From the NCBI GenBank assembly GCA_014529385.2, contig CM043942.1, positions 27,512,469 through 27,576,468 on the forward strand: DNA of 64,000 nucleotides, given 5' to 3'. This document shows, piece after piece, positions 47,160 through 56,339 of the stretch. The notes under the pieces are model-generated. The model was not told the DNA's origin. It was given only the letters and a program-made list of their open reading frames with translations, and did not search any database. How positions within the stretch are numbered: the first letter of the stretch is position 1; every line of letters begins with the position of its first letter. The position numbers were made by a program, and so were the translations under genes. This stretch comes from Adiantum capillus-veneris (taxonomy: Eukaryota > Streptophyta > Polypodiopsida > Polypodiales > Pteridaceae).

Positions 47160-47525
47160 AGGTATAAAATCGGTATGAATGCTTAAAGATCGGTATAATG
47201 ATGTTATCATACCGGTATGATTACATCCTACCGGTATGATGTTATCCCACCGGTATGATGTTATTATACTGGATAGTATAACATCATATCGGTAGGATAA
47301 CATTATACCGAAAGCATAACATCAAACCGGTTGGATTTTATCATACCGGTTGGATGTAACCATACCGGTAGGATGTTATCATACGGGTAGGATAAGATGT
47401 AATCATACCGATAGGGTATAATCCTACCGGTATGATACATCCTACTGGTATTGTCATCTACCCTAACCACATATGATATAATCCTACCGGTATGAAAAAT
47501 CATACCGTATGGTACTTTACAGGTA
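47160..47525. repeat. ATACCGGTAT palindrome cluster in the second gene's intron
   Basis: At least ten imperfect copies of CATACCGGTATGAT or CCTACCGGTATGAT in both orientations. The 16-bp ATCATACCGGTATGAT at 47206-47221 is a perfect palindrome. Confidence 0.9.
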
Positions 47526-48846
47526 TTATACTACAATCAGATGGAGTTAAAAGCATACCTGTGCCTACTGTAGGGTGGCTTTTTCTTGGTAAAATTTTTC
47601 TTGGAGGTTGTCAAGAAAGCCTATTGGTACATTGGCATCATCAGGGAAGTGCATTCGGATGGTGTCAAGGGAACCCTCGCAACGGTGCACATTAGCAACA
47701 GATTTGACCACAAAATCCTTAGCCTTCTGACACTTGGCTGATACATTGTCATGAGATTTTCTAACCTCAACAAGAAGTTCTTACAAGGAAGTGGATACTT
47801 CAACACTAAACGCAGACTGAGTAGTCGCAAGAAGCCCACTTCCGGCTGGTGTACTTCCGAATGGGGTATTTACTAAGAAGATGGCATAACCACTTGGGAT
47901 TCCTGTGGATACTTGGGAAATATCTAACTTCCATTGTTCTCTTTTCCTATCTAAGTGACCTTCATTGGTCACATTCTTCACCACCTCAGATGCAAACTCA
48001 TCCCACTTTACCGGACCTGTGCATACGAAATAAACATATATGCATGCAAACTTGACTCCCAGCAGATAGTTTGGTGGTTTGGATTGGTACACCTGCTTGT
48101 AGAGCTGGTAGAGTGCCTTGTAGTGATCCGGCCTTGCTGTTTTTATCGGCACTTTTTCCTCCTTCACTGAAAGACACGTGAAAACTTTCATCCAGTTGGA
48201 TATGGACACATCTGCATCTGTCAACTTCCTAACATCTTTCCCCTCAAGACTTAACCCATATTTCCTGTGAAAATCCTCCTTTGTCGTGCAGAATGCCTTT
48301 AATGGCACCTCCACATCCTTAAGGTGAACAAAGCGGCTGATTTTGGGAGGAGGCTGTAACTTCTATCTCTGAAAGGAATAAATCCATATTCATTACTCAA
48401 TGTATCCACACCTCAATACTCTACTACACATACAGGTCCGCTATACACAACACACAGAGAGAGAGACAAAGAGAGGTGACATACCTTCGTGGGAGAATGT
48501 CGGGTCTTTGTGGGGGAGACCTGTCGGGTTGCATTCCCTGGGCTCTTTCTTAGGTTGCTATTCATAGCGAAGGATAAGAAGTGTGCACAGGGGGCTGTAG
48601 AGTGAGCTGAGAAAGGCGTAGAAGGAGAAAGGCACAAAGATATGGAGAAGTACAGTCATGAAAAAATTCGACTGAACATTCATCTGACGTGGGCTCCACA
48701 CGTGTTTTTGAATCCTCCACATGATTTTTAAGATTTTGTATCCTCCACACGATTATTTAATTCAAACAATTCTTGCCCATAACACCAGTTTCATACCCCC
48801 TAAATTTTAAGCCTCCAAAAGCAACTTTCAACCGGTTAGAACTAGG

Positions 48847-48868
48847 CCACCTATTCATGCATCCACCC
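48847..48868 (-). repeat. right terminal inverted repeat of the DNA transposon
   Basis: Exact reverse complement of 39444-39465. Just inside it lies AACCGGTT at 48827-48834, another ACCGGT-type palindrome. Confidence 0.9.
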
Positions 48869-48884
48869 ATATGGTAACAATTGT

Positions 48885-49940
48885 CAAATTATTTTCCATT
48901 TCTTTCAACCAAAGCATTGTATGCATCTTGACATAAAGTGTCAACAAAGGGCTTGAAAATCAAGCTTTGAACAAGATTTGCAGATTACTCTCTCAAGCTG
49001 AATGTAGTTGCATGCATATAAACTCTGTTATAAATCAGTGCTATGGTCTTGTGTGCTTGTTTTTTTTCGTAATGTATGGAGTACCTACATTGAATATGCT
49101 CCATTCACACAATCAAAAATCTAAAAAACAAGCAATGAATGATGAAAAAATAAAAAAATTTTACATGATGAAAACTTACAAGATAATCTGCTACATTATA
49201 CCATACAAAATGAAATCAAGCAAGCTTAAAATGGTCAATGACTCAATCAAACACAATTGCAACCAATCAAATAGAAATGGTAAAACAATGATATTGCATG
49301 TAATCTTGCCCATCATAAGTACCTAACCCACTCCAAGATTGAATGCAAGGTTTTTAACCCCATTGTAAGAGCAAGGGAAAATTGCAGATCCAAACCTCAA
49401 GAAATATTACATTGAATGCAATTCACTACAAGTAGTGACATTGCTTCTCTTTTTGTAAGAAATAACAAGAGCTTTTGTGCATATATACCTCTAGCATTTC
49501 AATAGATAGGCTTATCAATCAAGATAGAAATTCATTAATTGTATATTTGAATAGTATTAAAAGTTCATGATAAATATTGTACAATACATGTTTTTCCATT
49601 ATTCATTCGAATAAATGCAACCTAGGAGCAGACAATCAAGCCCATGTCGGAAAAAAAATCCATTTATTTGGCTATGGGAGCTTTAAAAAAACCCTCTCTG
49701 TGTATAATGATGAATTCCTCTCTCATGTGAGAGAACCCTTGCCCAGAGCTTTTAAAACAACTCTCTTTATGTACAAAACCACTCATGGCCCTCTTTTCTT
49801 TCATAAAGGAACTCCCAAAAGGTGTATCCTTTTTTGCATGTTAGCTAACCACTCCTTTTCCCATGCATCACTCAACTTATATTGCACTTCTCCATGTGAA
49901 GTGCCTTCAATCAGTGGCATAAGAGCTATCATTTGTTCAT
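48885..49940. other. unassigned sequence
   Basis: AT-rich sequence flanking copia-B. Small open frames (48967-49326, 49577-49957) lack motifs. Confidence 0.4.
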
Positions 49941-49956
49941 GGTTGTGTCTAAAATA

Positions 49957-50040
49957 AGCTTGCATGGACCACAAACATCACTATGTACAAGATGCATCTT
50001 GCATGTAGCCCTAACTCCATGTAGCTTCATCTTGTCTCCA
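49957..50040 (-). pseudogene. copia integrase fragment at the inversion edge
   Basis: TGCATGGACCACAAACATCA then CTATGTACAAGATGCA... matches copia-B integrase at 37208-37260 (TGCATGGGCCCACAAACATC...). On the minus strand this is the LVHSDVxGPMQ region. It is a short relic next to the end of the gypsy-1 leader. Confidence 0.6.
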
Positions 50041-50377
50041 ATATCAACAGCTTTGATGGACACTCCCTAGCTTTGAATTTGTCTTTGGCATCGACTTGAT
50101 ATTTACGTCTTCTAGTGGGATTTGCACCTTTAGGTGAGTAGCAAGAGAATTTTTTGGCTATGGCATTTGACCTCATTCATAGCAATAAAGCTCTATTTAA
50201 TGAGAAATAAGCTTCTAGTGCACTCCAAGAATAGGATGTCTGACAATTCTTGTCTTTGCTTGGTAAATAGGCCAAACAAGGTCCAAATTCACTTTTGAAA
50301 AAATTTATGGAATCCTTGAGACACTGGGAACCTCCCTATATGGACAAAGTAGAATTTTGACCACTTTATGACCCTGG

Positions 50378-50401
50378 AGACATCCTACGCGTAGGATGTC
50401 T
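50378..50401. repeat. 24-bp palindrome, copy 3
   Basis: Same perfect palindrome as at 16965. Confidence 0.95.
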
Positions 50402-51084
50402 TTTTGCTCTGTTTCAGCTCAAACTTGCACTGTAGCTTCCCCTTGATGTGCTAAACTCATAGCTATTTTTACTTTTTGATTCTGACACCTATAGGTTGGT
50501 CAAATGATCAAGAATCTGTTCCAAAAGCCTAATGTCTGTTCTGATGAATTTCCAAGTCAAATCAACTCCAAATTGGACCAAATTTGCCTAGGAGGCTTAT
50601 CTAAGGCTATATGACAGCATGGTACGGTCACAGTAGAATTTTGGTTTCAGAATTATGCAGTAGATAGGATGTCTTTTTGCCCAGAATGAACCCAAACTTG
50701 GACCAAAGATTCCCCTAGTCTTCAGCAACCCACTGGTATGCTTAGATTTGAGTTTGGATGTCAAAAGATCCCAAAACTAGCTATTCTTGCCTTTTTTAGT
50801 CAAAAATGCTAAAGTCTGTTCAATCTTCTTTTCACTCACCCAAATGAGATGAAATTTATCACATGCACTCAATACAACATTTAGAACATTCCTTTGGAGT
50901 CATTCTATGGTTTGGTCTCAAAATTAGGCCTTAGACACAATTTGGGTAGGATGTCTAGCAATTCTCGTCTTTTGGCTTTGATTAGTCAAAATTTGGTCAA
51001 ATTTCCACTTTTCAGGTGAAAATAGGGTAGAACCTACCTTCTAAACACACTCAGATTTTCCAAAAAGTGCCCAAATCACCCTGT

Positions 51085-51108
51085 AGACATCCTACGCGTA
51101 GGATGTCT
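51085..51108. repeat. 24-bp palindrome, copy 4
   Basis: Same perfect palindrome; the related 51378-51400 copy has one C-to-T and a changed last base. Confidence 0.95.
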
Positions 51109-51867
51109 ACTACTGCTTATTTTTCCAGACTGAAGTGTCCCTGATGCTTCCTTATGCTCTCAACAAGTGCAAGTATGCTTCACAATTGCAAAAACATGCA
51201 AAAATCACTCAATTTAAGCCTTTTCTGAAATTTTACGTTTTTTGACTCCGCCTTTTGGCTTTTGGTCAACAAATATAGGGAAAAACACCCAAGTCAATAT
51301 GTTACTAGGGTAAAACCTACCCTCTGAACCCACTGGTAACCTCAATTTTCCCAAATTCCCTGCCAAAAGTGCCCTGGAGACATTCTACGCGTAGGATGTC
51401 GATTGTCTTAAACTGCAATTTTTTTCTGGCAGTAGTATTCCCTATGCTCTGTAGAGCTCTCAGCAATAATCACAGAAACTTTTGGACTTCAAATCACCTT
51501 CCAAACACAATTTACCGTCTTTCCTACTTAGCGTTTCCCACTTCTCTGATGAGCCTAATCAACAATCAAGATATCCTACTTACCCTACTCCTACTCATCA
51601 ATGTGAGATGGTGATTTTGATGTCTTGGTTGCTTCCTGGCCTCACACGGACTCTCAAGTCAACCTACCACCACATCTACCACTCCCACTCCTACTCTCTA
51701 CACCACAACCTACTACTACCTAAGACGAAGGATCTAGGCCAGACACACTCCTAGACTCTGGCAATCCACCACTTTCCGATCCTATCTAAATGTAAAATAG
51801 TACTCTGGCAAGCCAGAGGGACCTCTATCCTCAAGGACTAGTCTCGGTCACCTACTTAGGGCCCTCG

Positions 51868-51886
51868 TCCCCGACAGCGGCGCCAA
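51868..51886 (-). promoter_or_regulatory. gypsy-1 primer-binding site (tRNA-Asp type)
   Basis: On the minus strand, TTGGCGCCGCTGTCGGGGA directly follows the LTR1 end (CCGTCCAACA). This is the typical plant gypsy site, complementary to the 3' end of tRNA-Asp. Confidence 0.9.
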
Positions 51887-52941
51887 TGTTGGACGGATAC
51901 GCCGTGACGGACGTTAGCATAGCGAGAACTCACCTAACATATAATGTCAACTGAGGACGAAGCTCGACCCGCAGACGCGTGGAAGCAAGAAAAGGGTGTC
52001 GACCGACTAATGACTAATTCCTACAGAGATATCAACTCTACATGCCATCGGTTCTGTGAATGTGAGAGTCTCCTATGATGCTACCGCAAGCCAAAAGCCC
52101 ATTAGACGTTCTCGAAACGTTACGAAACTTGAGGGATATCCTATCAACACCAATAGGCCACTCTCCCTAAGGTCCGTGACCAAACAAACCTACCCAATAC
52201 CCTCCATACAGAAAACGCGTAGGATGTCTAGCCGGTTTTTGCAGGTCGACGTTTCTGAAAACTAAAGTACCTAATGTGTAGCTCTACTCGCTCTGATGGC
52301 GTGGATATGCTGAAATGCAAAAACGGACAACGTTTACTCACCGAATCTCCAAAAGTAGCTCACGGGTGAATCTGCCAAAACACAGATGAACGCGCGTGAT
52401 GTAAGCATCAACGCGTAGCTCTCCTCGTGGGCAACATGCTGCTGCTCTCCGTTTGCGATTCCGACCACTGTAGCTCTTGTAGCGCACACACACACTCTCT
52501 CACTCTCTCGCAATCTCCCAAACAACACAAAAGATAAGATTATTAGAAGTCTCTTTACAAAGCTTTAGGTTTTTGCTTATATACTAAGCCTTAGAAAACC
52601 TATTGTCCGACCAAAATGACCTGATTTGTCCCTAGGCTTCTATAGAGCTTAATTACAACACTGTGAGCTGGCTTTTCTCATCCAACAAGCATTTGTGGCC
52701 TAAATACAATTGCCGACTTAAAATATGAAGTTCCCATAAACACTACAAAAGTGGCCGTAATGGCTCAAAATAATAATAACGGGATATTCGATGATATCCA
52801 TGAGCTTGTATCTTCACATTACAACATCCATCTTCGTCTTCATCACTTCATCAACATCTTTATTTGGAATCTTTAGAGAATCTTTGAGGGATCTTTATGG
52901 AATCTTTGTGGAAGCGTTGTTGAAAGGTTGACCTTTCAACA
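51887..52941 (-). mobile_element. gypsy-1 5' LTR (LTR1)
   Basis: 1055 bp, reverse complement of the LTR at 23286-24487 without that copy's two internal duplications. It holds one TATA box (near 52580), the ACGCGT half-palindrome (near 52215) and a CT-rich segment near 52495. The primer site follows, so it is the 5' LTR of a minus-strand element. Confidence 0.9.
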
Positions 52942-52946
52942 TTGAC
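52942..52946 (-). repeat. target-site duplication GTCAA of gypsy-1 (5' side)
   Basis: TTGAC on the plus strand, GTCAA on the minus strand; partner at 24488-24492. Confidence 0.85.
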
Positions 52947-53410
52947 CCTTAGTGGTCGGTAATTCAAGAGCACTCCATTGCTCTCCTAGCAAAGATATTG
53001 ACATAGGGGCTTTCTCGTTTAACTCCCTTTGCTGCTCCGCCTTGCATAAGCTCTCAATTTCCTTTTCCCTAGCCGCGATGATATACCACTCAACTTCTTG
53101 TACTTTGGCAAGGCTTTTATCAGATAATATAACCTTGGAGGGGAATAGCTCTGAAGAGTCAAGGGGTGCAGTGAATGGAGTATTCACGTGCACACTCTCT
53201 AAGAGCATGGGGTCTACATTTGACTGGCTAAGGATGCTCGGCCCGGACCGTGGACCCATGGCATGCATGGCTTGGCTTGAGCTATCGGGGATTAGGCATT
53301 GGGAAACCCTCCATGACATCGTAGTCAGAGGAGGAGTCACTAGTTGCTATGTTTGGGTCTTGGTTTGTACTACCTTGGGTCCCCGCCGAGGGCCCAAAAC
53401 CTAAGGTAGG
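52942..53410 (-). pseudogene. gypsy-2 gag N-terminal piece, cut by gypsy-1
   Basis: The minus-strand frame (53340-52942) has no ATG at its start. It contains a predicted helical stretch (KSLAKVQEVEWYIIAAREKE, then IESLCKAEQQRELNEKAP) and ends ALELPTTKGQ at the LTR1 junction. The same frame resumes at 24488 as QPIESHIASS on the other side of the GTCAA duplication. I infer one gag gene broken by gypsy-1. Confidence 0.65.
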
Positions 53411-54221
53411 TGGATATTGAGAACTTGCGTTAGTTGAACTTGCTCTCTAGTTGCTCGTCCTCTAGCACATGACCAGAGTGTAGATGCATGTGCCTTTCGC
53501 ACCTTACAAGTATCGGCGAATAACCTCGAACGTTAACCGCTTACTTTTTTAGGCATCCGTTTTCACTCGTTTTTTTTATATTTTTTAATGTTTTGTAATG
53601 ATCGGTTTTTGGATTAGAGTGTGTGATGGCTTGAAACAAGCTTATCACTCAGGGGGTTGTGGTGTGCTTTACAGCACAGCGTTCGGTTACCCGAAGCTTT
53701 GTTGGTCCTCAAAAAGGTCGATTTTTACCTACACGTGAGACTAAAATACGTAATTTTAAAGGGGGACTGAGACCTGAGCCTGAGCGTGGCCTTGGGCTTG
53801 GGCTTGGGAAATATTCCTGAGCCCAGTCCTACCTTTAAATTTTTTATTTTTTTATTTTTGTTTTGAGATAAGGTCGCCGCGGCCGCACTGTGCGCACGAG
53901 CACACACACACCTAACCTACCTACTTACAACTAATAGAGCCACACTAACACACTACTACAGAAACTCATTAGCTAACAGAACTACTTACTGTACTTTACA
54001 TAGAACTAACATTATGGATCTACCTTAATTCTAACACCTTATCACAGAGAAAACACCTTATGAGAACAGAAAAAACACAGTACCTTTTAATACCTTATTA
54101 ACAAAACATTACACAACAGCAAAACAAACTCCTTCTCAACACACACACCTTCCTTCTCTACCTTTCCTACATTTGAAATTGCACCACAACACAGCACAGA
54201 GTGCCCCTTGAGCTTAGTGCA
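53411..54221 (-). mobile_element. gypsy-2 leader
   Basis: Sequence between the gag piece and the primer site. No gene is supported. It has a GC-rich GGTCGCCGCGGCCGC near 53871 and AT-rich stretches. Confidence 0.5.
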
Positions 54222-54249
54222 GGCGATTCCCCAGTAGTGGTGCCAAAAA
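54222..54249 (-). promoter_or_regulatory. gypsy-2 primer-binding site
   Basis: On the minus strand, TTTTTGGCACCACTACTGGG then GAATCGCC follows the LTR2 end (AAGCCCACA). It resembles the tRNA-Asp-type TGGCGCC-n-GGGGA site with some changes. Confidence 0.8.
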
Positions 54250-54482
54250 TGTGGGCTTCTGCCGCACGTATTGAAACAAGGGCCTTGCCTAGCACTGTGT
54301 GCGAACCACAGATGGCTCCAAGCATGCAACTAGCCTAAAGTAGTAAGCTCAAAGATTGCGATGGTGTGTCACTCACCGCTCTACGCTTGCTGTCCTGGAG
54401 GATTCCTTGCCGCGAAGAAGAAGGAGCCACCGCTGCGCCACGCTCGACCGCTTTACCGCCACTGTGCCATCGTCGCAATGCT

Positions 54483-54557
<75 letters not shown>

Positions 54558-54866
54558 ACACACGCACGCAAGGAGATGAAGAAGAAGAAGATGGAGATGG
54601 ATCAAGAGCACTCTTCAATTGCACAAATGAAAGAATGAGGTATTTTAGGTTTAGATTGACTTTTATATGGGATTGCCCATTCACATTTGGGCACCCACTC
54701 TTAGCCAATCTTACCCAAACATTATAGGTTCCAGTTTCAGAGTGCGCCTCTCATCCATGATCACTCTTAACCATTCCTATTGGATTGACAAGCCCAGTAC
54801 CTGACTCTAAAAAATAAATAATACGGTGTCTATCATAGGTGATAGGAATGTACGTGAGGGTTAACA
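54250..54866 (-). mobile_element. gypsy-2 5' LTR (LTR2)
   Basis: 617 bp, reverse complement of LTR2 at 29341-29887, with a CT tract at 54487-54553. It is bounded by TGTGGGC... and ...TTAACA on the plus strand. The primer site at its left marks it as the 5' LTR. Confidence 0.9.
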
Positions 54867-54871
54867 GTGGG
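54867..54871 (-). repeat. target-site duplication CCCAC of gypsy-2 (5' side)
   Basis: GTGGG on the plus strand; partner CCCAC at 29888-29892. Confidence 0.85.
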
Positions 54872-54985
54872 TTGATTTGTAAGCACTAGAAAGCTTCTAT
54901 AAGCTCTCTGTATGACTGCTCACTTATCCAAGCTCTCTAATAGCCCGCGCCTACGCCGCCTCCTTGATCAAGCTCTGATACCAAT
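54872..54985 (-). mobile_element. copia-A leader and primer-binding site
   Basis: On the minus strand, ATTGGTATCAGAGCTTGATC (54966-54985) follows LTR3, the tRNA-iMet-type copia primer site. About 95 bp of leader follow before the gypsy-2 target duplication. Confidence 0.85.
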
Positions 54986-55022
54986 TGTGAAGGAATGGAT
55001 CATAGGCATGCATGTGTGCAGT

Positions 55023-55073
<51 letters not shown>

Positions 55074-55248
55074 ACAACATAGGGATGTGGGTTGGAGCTC
55101 CCAAATCTTACTGTATGAGAACAGTGTGAGAATGAGTGAGAGCTCCTTATTCTTTGTATGTATAAGGATTAAGGAGATATGTGGGTGGCCGAACATTGGC
55201 CAACGAACACGGGCAAAGCACAGTCAGGCACACCGCCTTTACCTAACA
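54986..55248 (-). mobile_element. copia-A 5' LTR (LTR3)
   Basis: 263 bp, reverse complement of 32954-33222, with a GA tract at 55026-55072 and an adjacent primer site. Confidence 0.9.
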
Positions 55249-55253
55249 TCTTA
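55249..55253 (-). repeat. target-site duplication TAAGA of copia-A (5' side)
   Basis: TCTTA on the plus strand; partner TAAGA at 33223-33227. Confidence 0.85.
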
Positions 55254-55623
55254 GACCCCATTCTCTTCCTAATGGAAAAAAGAGATAGAGAGTGGTTGTG
55301 TGCATGGAAAGGTAGTGAATTGAGCAATGCGGAATGATAAGGCATGTTTGTGGTGTTGTAGCAAGTGCATGTGTGTGTGGTTGTGTGAAAATGGTGGTTT
55401 GTCTATGAATTGTGTTGAGTTTGAAGGTGAAATTTAGTGGATTGGGATGTTGTGTATATCATCCTAAGCTATAGAGAGGTGTTTTTTTGTGGTTTGGTTG
55501 TGTTCCCCTTTCCATCTTTGGGTGTCCCCATAGAGGAGTGCACTGATGCTCCGGTTTGAAGATTGAAAGTAGTGTTTGAAGACGACAAATGGTTGGCAGA
55601 TGGTTAAGTGAAATGTGTAGTGA

Positions 55624-56300
55624 TTGGATTTGAAGCTATCAAGTTTTGGCCCCATATTTACAAGTTTTGAAGACCCGGAAGATTGGGTAGCAGATTTTGA
55701 GCTATGGATGTTGTCGATGCATATGGTGACGGATGAAGAAAAGCTTCAGATGGTGCTACATGGACGGGCAAAGATTTGGGTCGATCATTTGAAGAGTGGT
55801 GATCAAAGTTCATGGAAGGAGGTGCAGAGTCAATTTTTGAAGCAATTTTGGAAGGTGATTATTCCTACAGAGGCTGGTGCAAAGCTTAGGGTGCTATGCC
55901 AAGACGTAAGTATAGAGTTTTGAGTGTTTTTGGAGCAGTTTGAAGTCTATTGGAAGTAGCTAGAGGTTGCTACTATGGGTGTTAAAGGAAACCTGTATTT
56001 AAAGTTTTTGAAGTTTCTTGAGTGCTTACATCCGAAAATCATGGAAAAGGTGGAGTGGGGTGCGAATACCTACAATGATATGGTGTATTTGGCCAAAGTG
56101 AAGAGCAGAAAGGTAAAGAAAAAGGTAGAGTTGGGCTTGCTAAAGCCTACAAATTATGTGCTTGAGGTGGTAGCGGTGTGTCCCATGGTTCAAACCAAAG
56201 GAGGTGCCAAATGTTCAAAGTGCAGAACCTGTTGAGATAATGTCGATGGTTAGTTATACTCCTTGTAGGTTTCTAGTTTGTAGTGTGCCTATGCTGATGG
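55624..56300 (+). pseudogene. gypsy-type gag remnant
   Basis: The first frame (no ATG at the start) reads FEDPEDWVADFELWMLSMHM, then EEKLQMVLHGRAKIWVDHLK...SSWKEVQSQFLKQFW, a clear retrotransposon gag capsid motif. After a TGA near 55922 the frame at 55975 continues (FLECLHPKIMEKVEWGANTYNDMV). It fades at about 56300, where the copia-C sequence begins on the other strand. Confidence 0.7.
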
Positions 56301-56339
56301 TGGATGAGCTTGTTAATGAGGATAAGGCCAGTGCTAAAA

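Larger units (their letters stand above)
46050..48565 (-). pseudogene. second transposon gene with RING-like zinc finger, spliced
   Basis: Start ATG at 48565. Exon 1 (to about 48485) reads MNSNLRKSPGNATRQ...SPTK, with donor AAG/GTATGT. Exon 2 (from about 48352) continues in phase as KLQPPPKISRFVHLKDVEV... for about 250 codons, with an in-frame TAA near 47786 and a TAG near 47570. An intron with ACCGGT repeats follows (about 47550-47126). Exon 3 (47125 to about 46735) holds VCNACGVKIHDHN and LPCSHAYHAFCYAHLAEKGK plus CMLKDC, a C-x2-C...C-x-H-x2-H-x2-C...C-x4-C RING-H2-like finger. A later exon (46591 to about 46365) has a basic RSKTPRKRGQRGK, and a final acidic/lysine-rich exon has two TAGs. 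I infer a DNA- or ubiquitin-related accessory protein. Confidence 0.6.
39444..48868. mobile_element. DNA transposon with 22-bp TIRs and two genes
   Basis: Terminal inverted repeats: GGGTGGATGCATGAATAGG plus TGG at 39444-39465, with the exact complement at 48847-48868. The first 22 bases are identical. Flanks are ATAT on both sides (39440-39443 and 48869-48872) where the uninterrupted copia-B LTR has one ATAT. This indicates a 4-bp duplication, although the site is palindromic, so 2 bp or TIR extension cannot be excluded. Contents: a spliced transposase-like gene (+, 39884-44378), a convergent spliced gene (-, 48565 to about 46050) and clusters of ACCGGT-type repeats. I cannot assign the superfamily with confidence. 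A 4-bp AT-rich duplication is compatible with Sola-type elements (from memory, untested). Confidence 0.85.
39227..48879 (-). mobile_element. copia-B 5' LTR, split by a DNA transposon
   Basis: LTR sequence runs from 39227 (TGTTGGAAATAGGG) to about 39443 (...CATGTATAT) and resumes at 48869 with ATATGGTAACA. The undisturbed LTR at 34929-34945 reads CATGTATATGTTTAACA. The break is filled by a 9.4-kb insertion. The resumed LTR is followed by the copia target duplication ATTGT at 48880-48884, which closes the element. Confidence 0.85.
50200..51867 (-). mobile_element. gypsy-1 5' leader (5' side of the inversion breakpoint)
   Basis: Minus-strand non-coding leader between the primer site and the breakpoint. 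It includes 24-bp palindromes at 50378-50401 and 51085-51108 and a near copy at 51378-51400. Half motifs TAGGATGTCT occur near 50235, 50667 and 50950. The units repeat at roughly 290 and 710 bp. It shares phrases with the plus-strand leader at 16.9-17.2 kb. Confidence 0.7.

Noticed and set aside
52952-53404. Plus-strand open frame of 150 residues
   Set aside because: It lies antisense to the gypsy-2 gag piece, whose frame continues into 24488 across the target duplication. The antisense frame has no motif.
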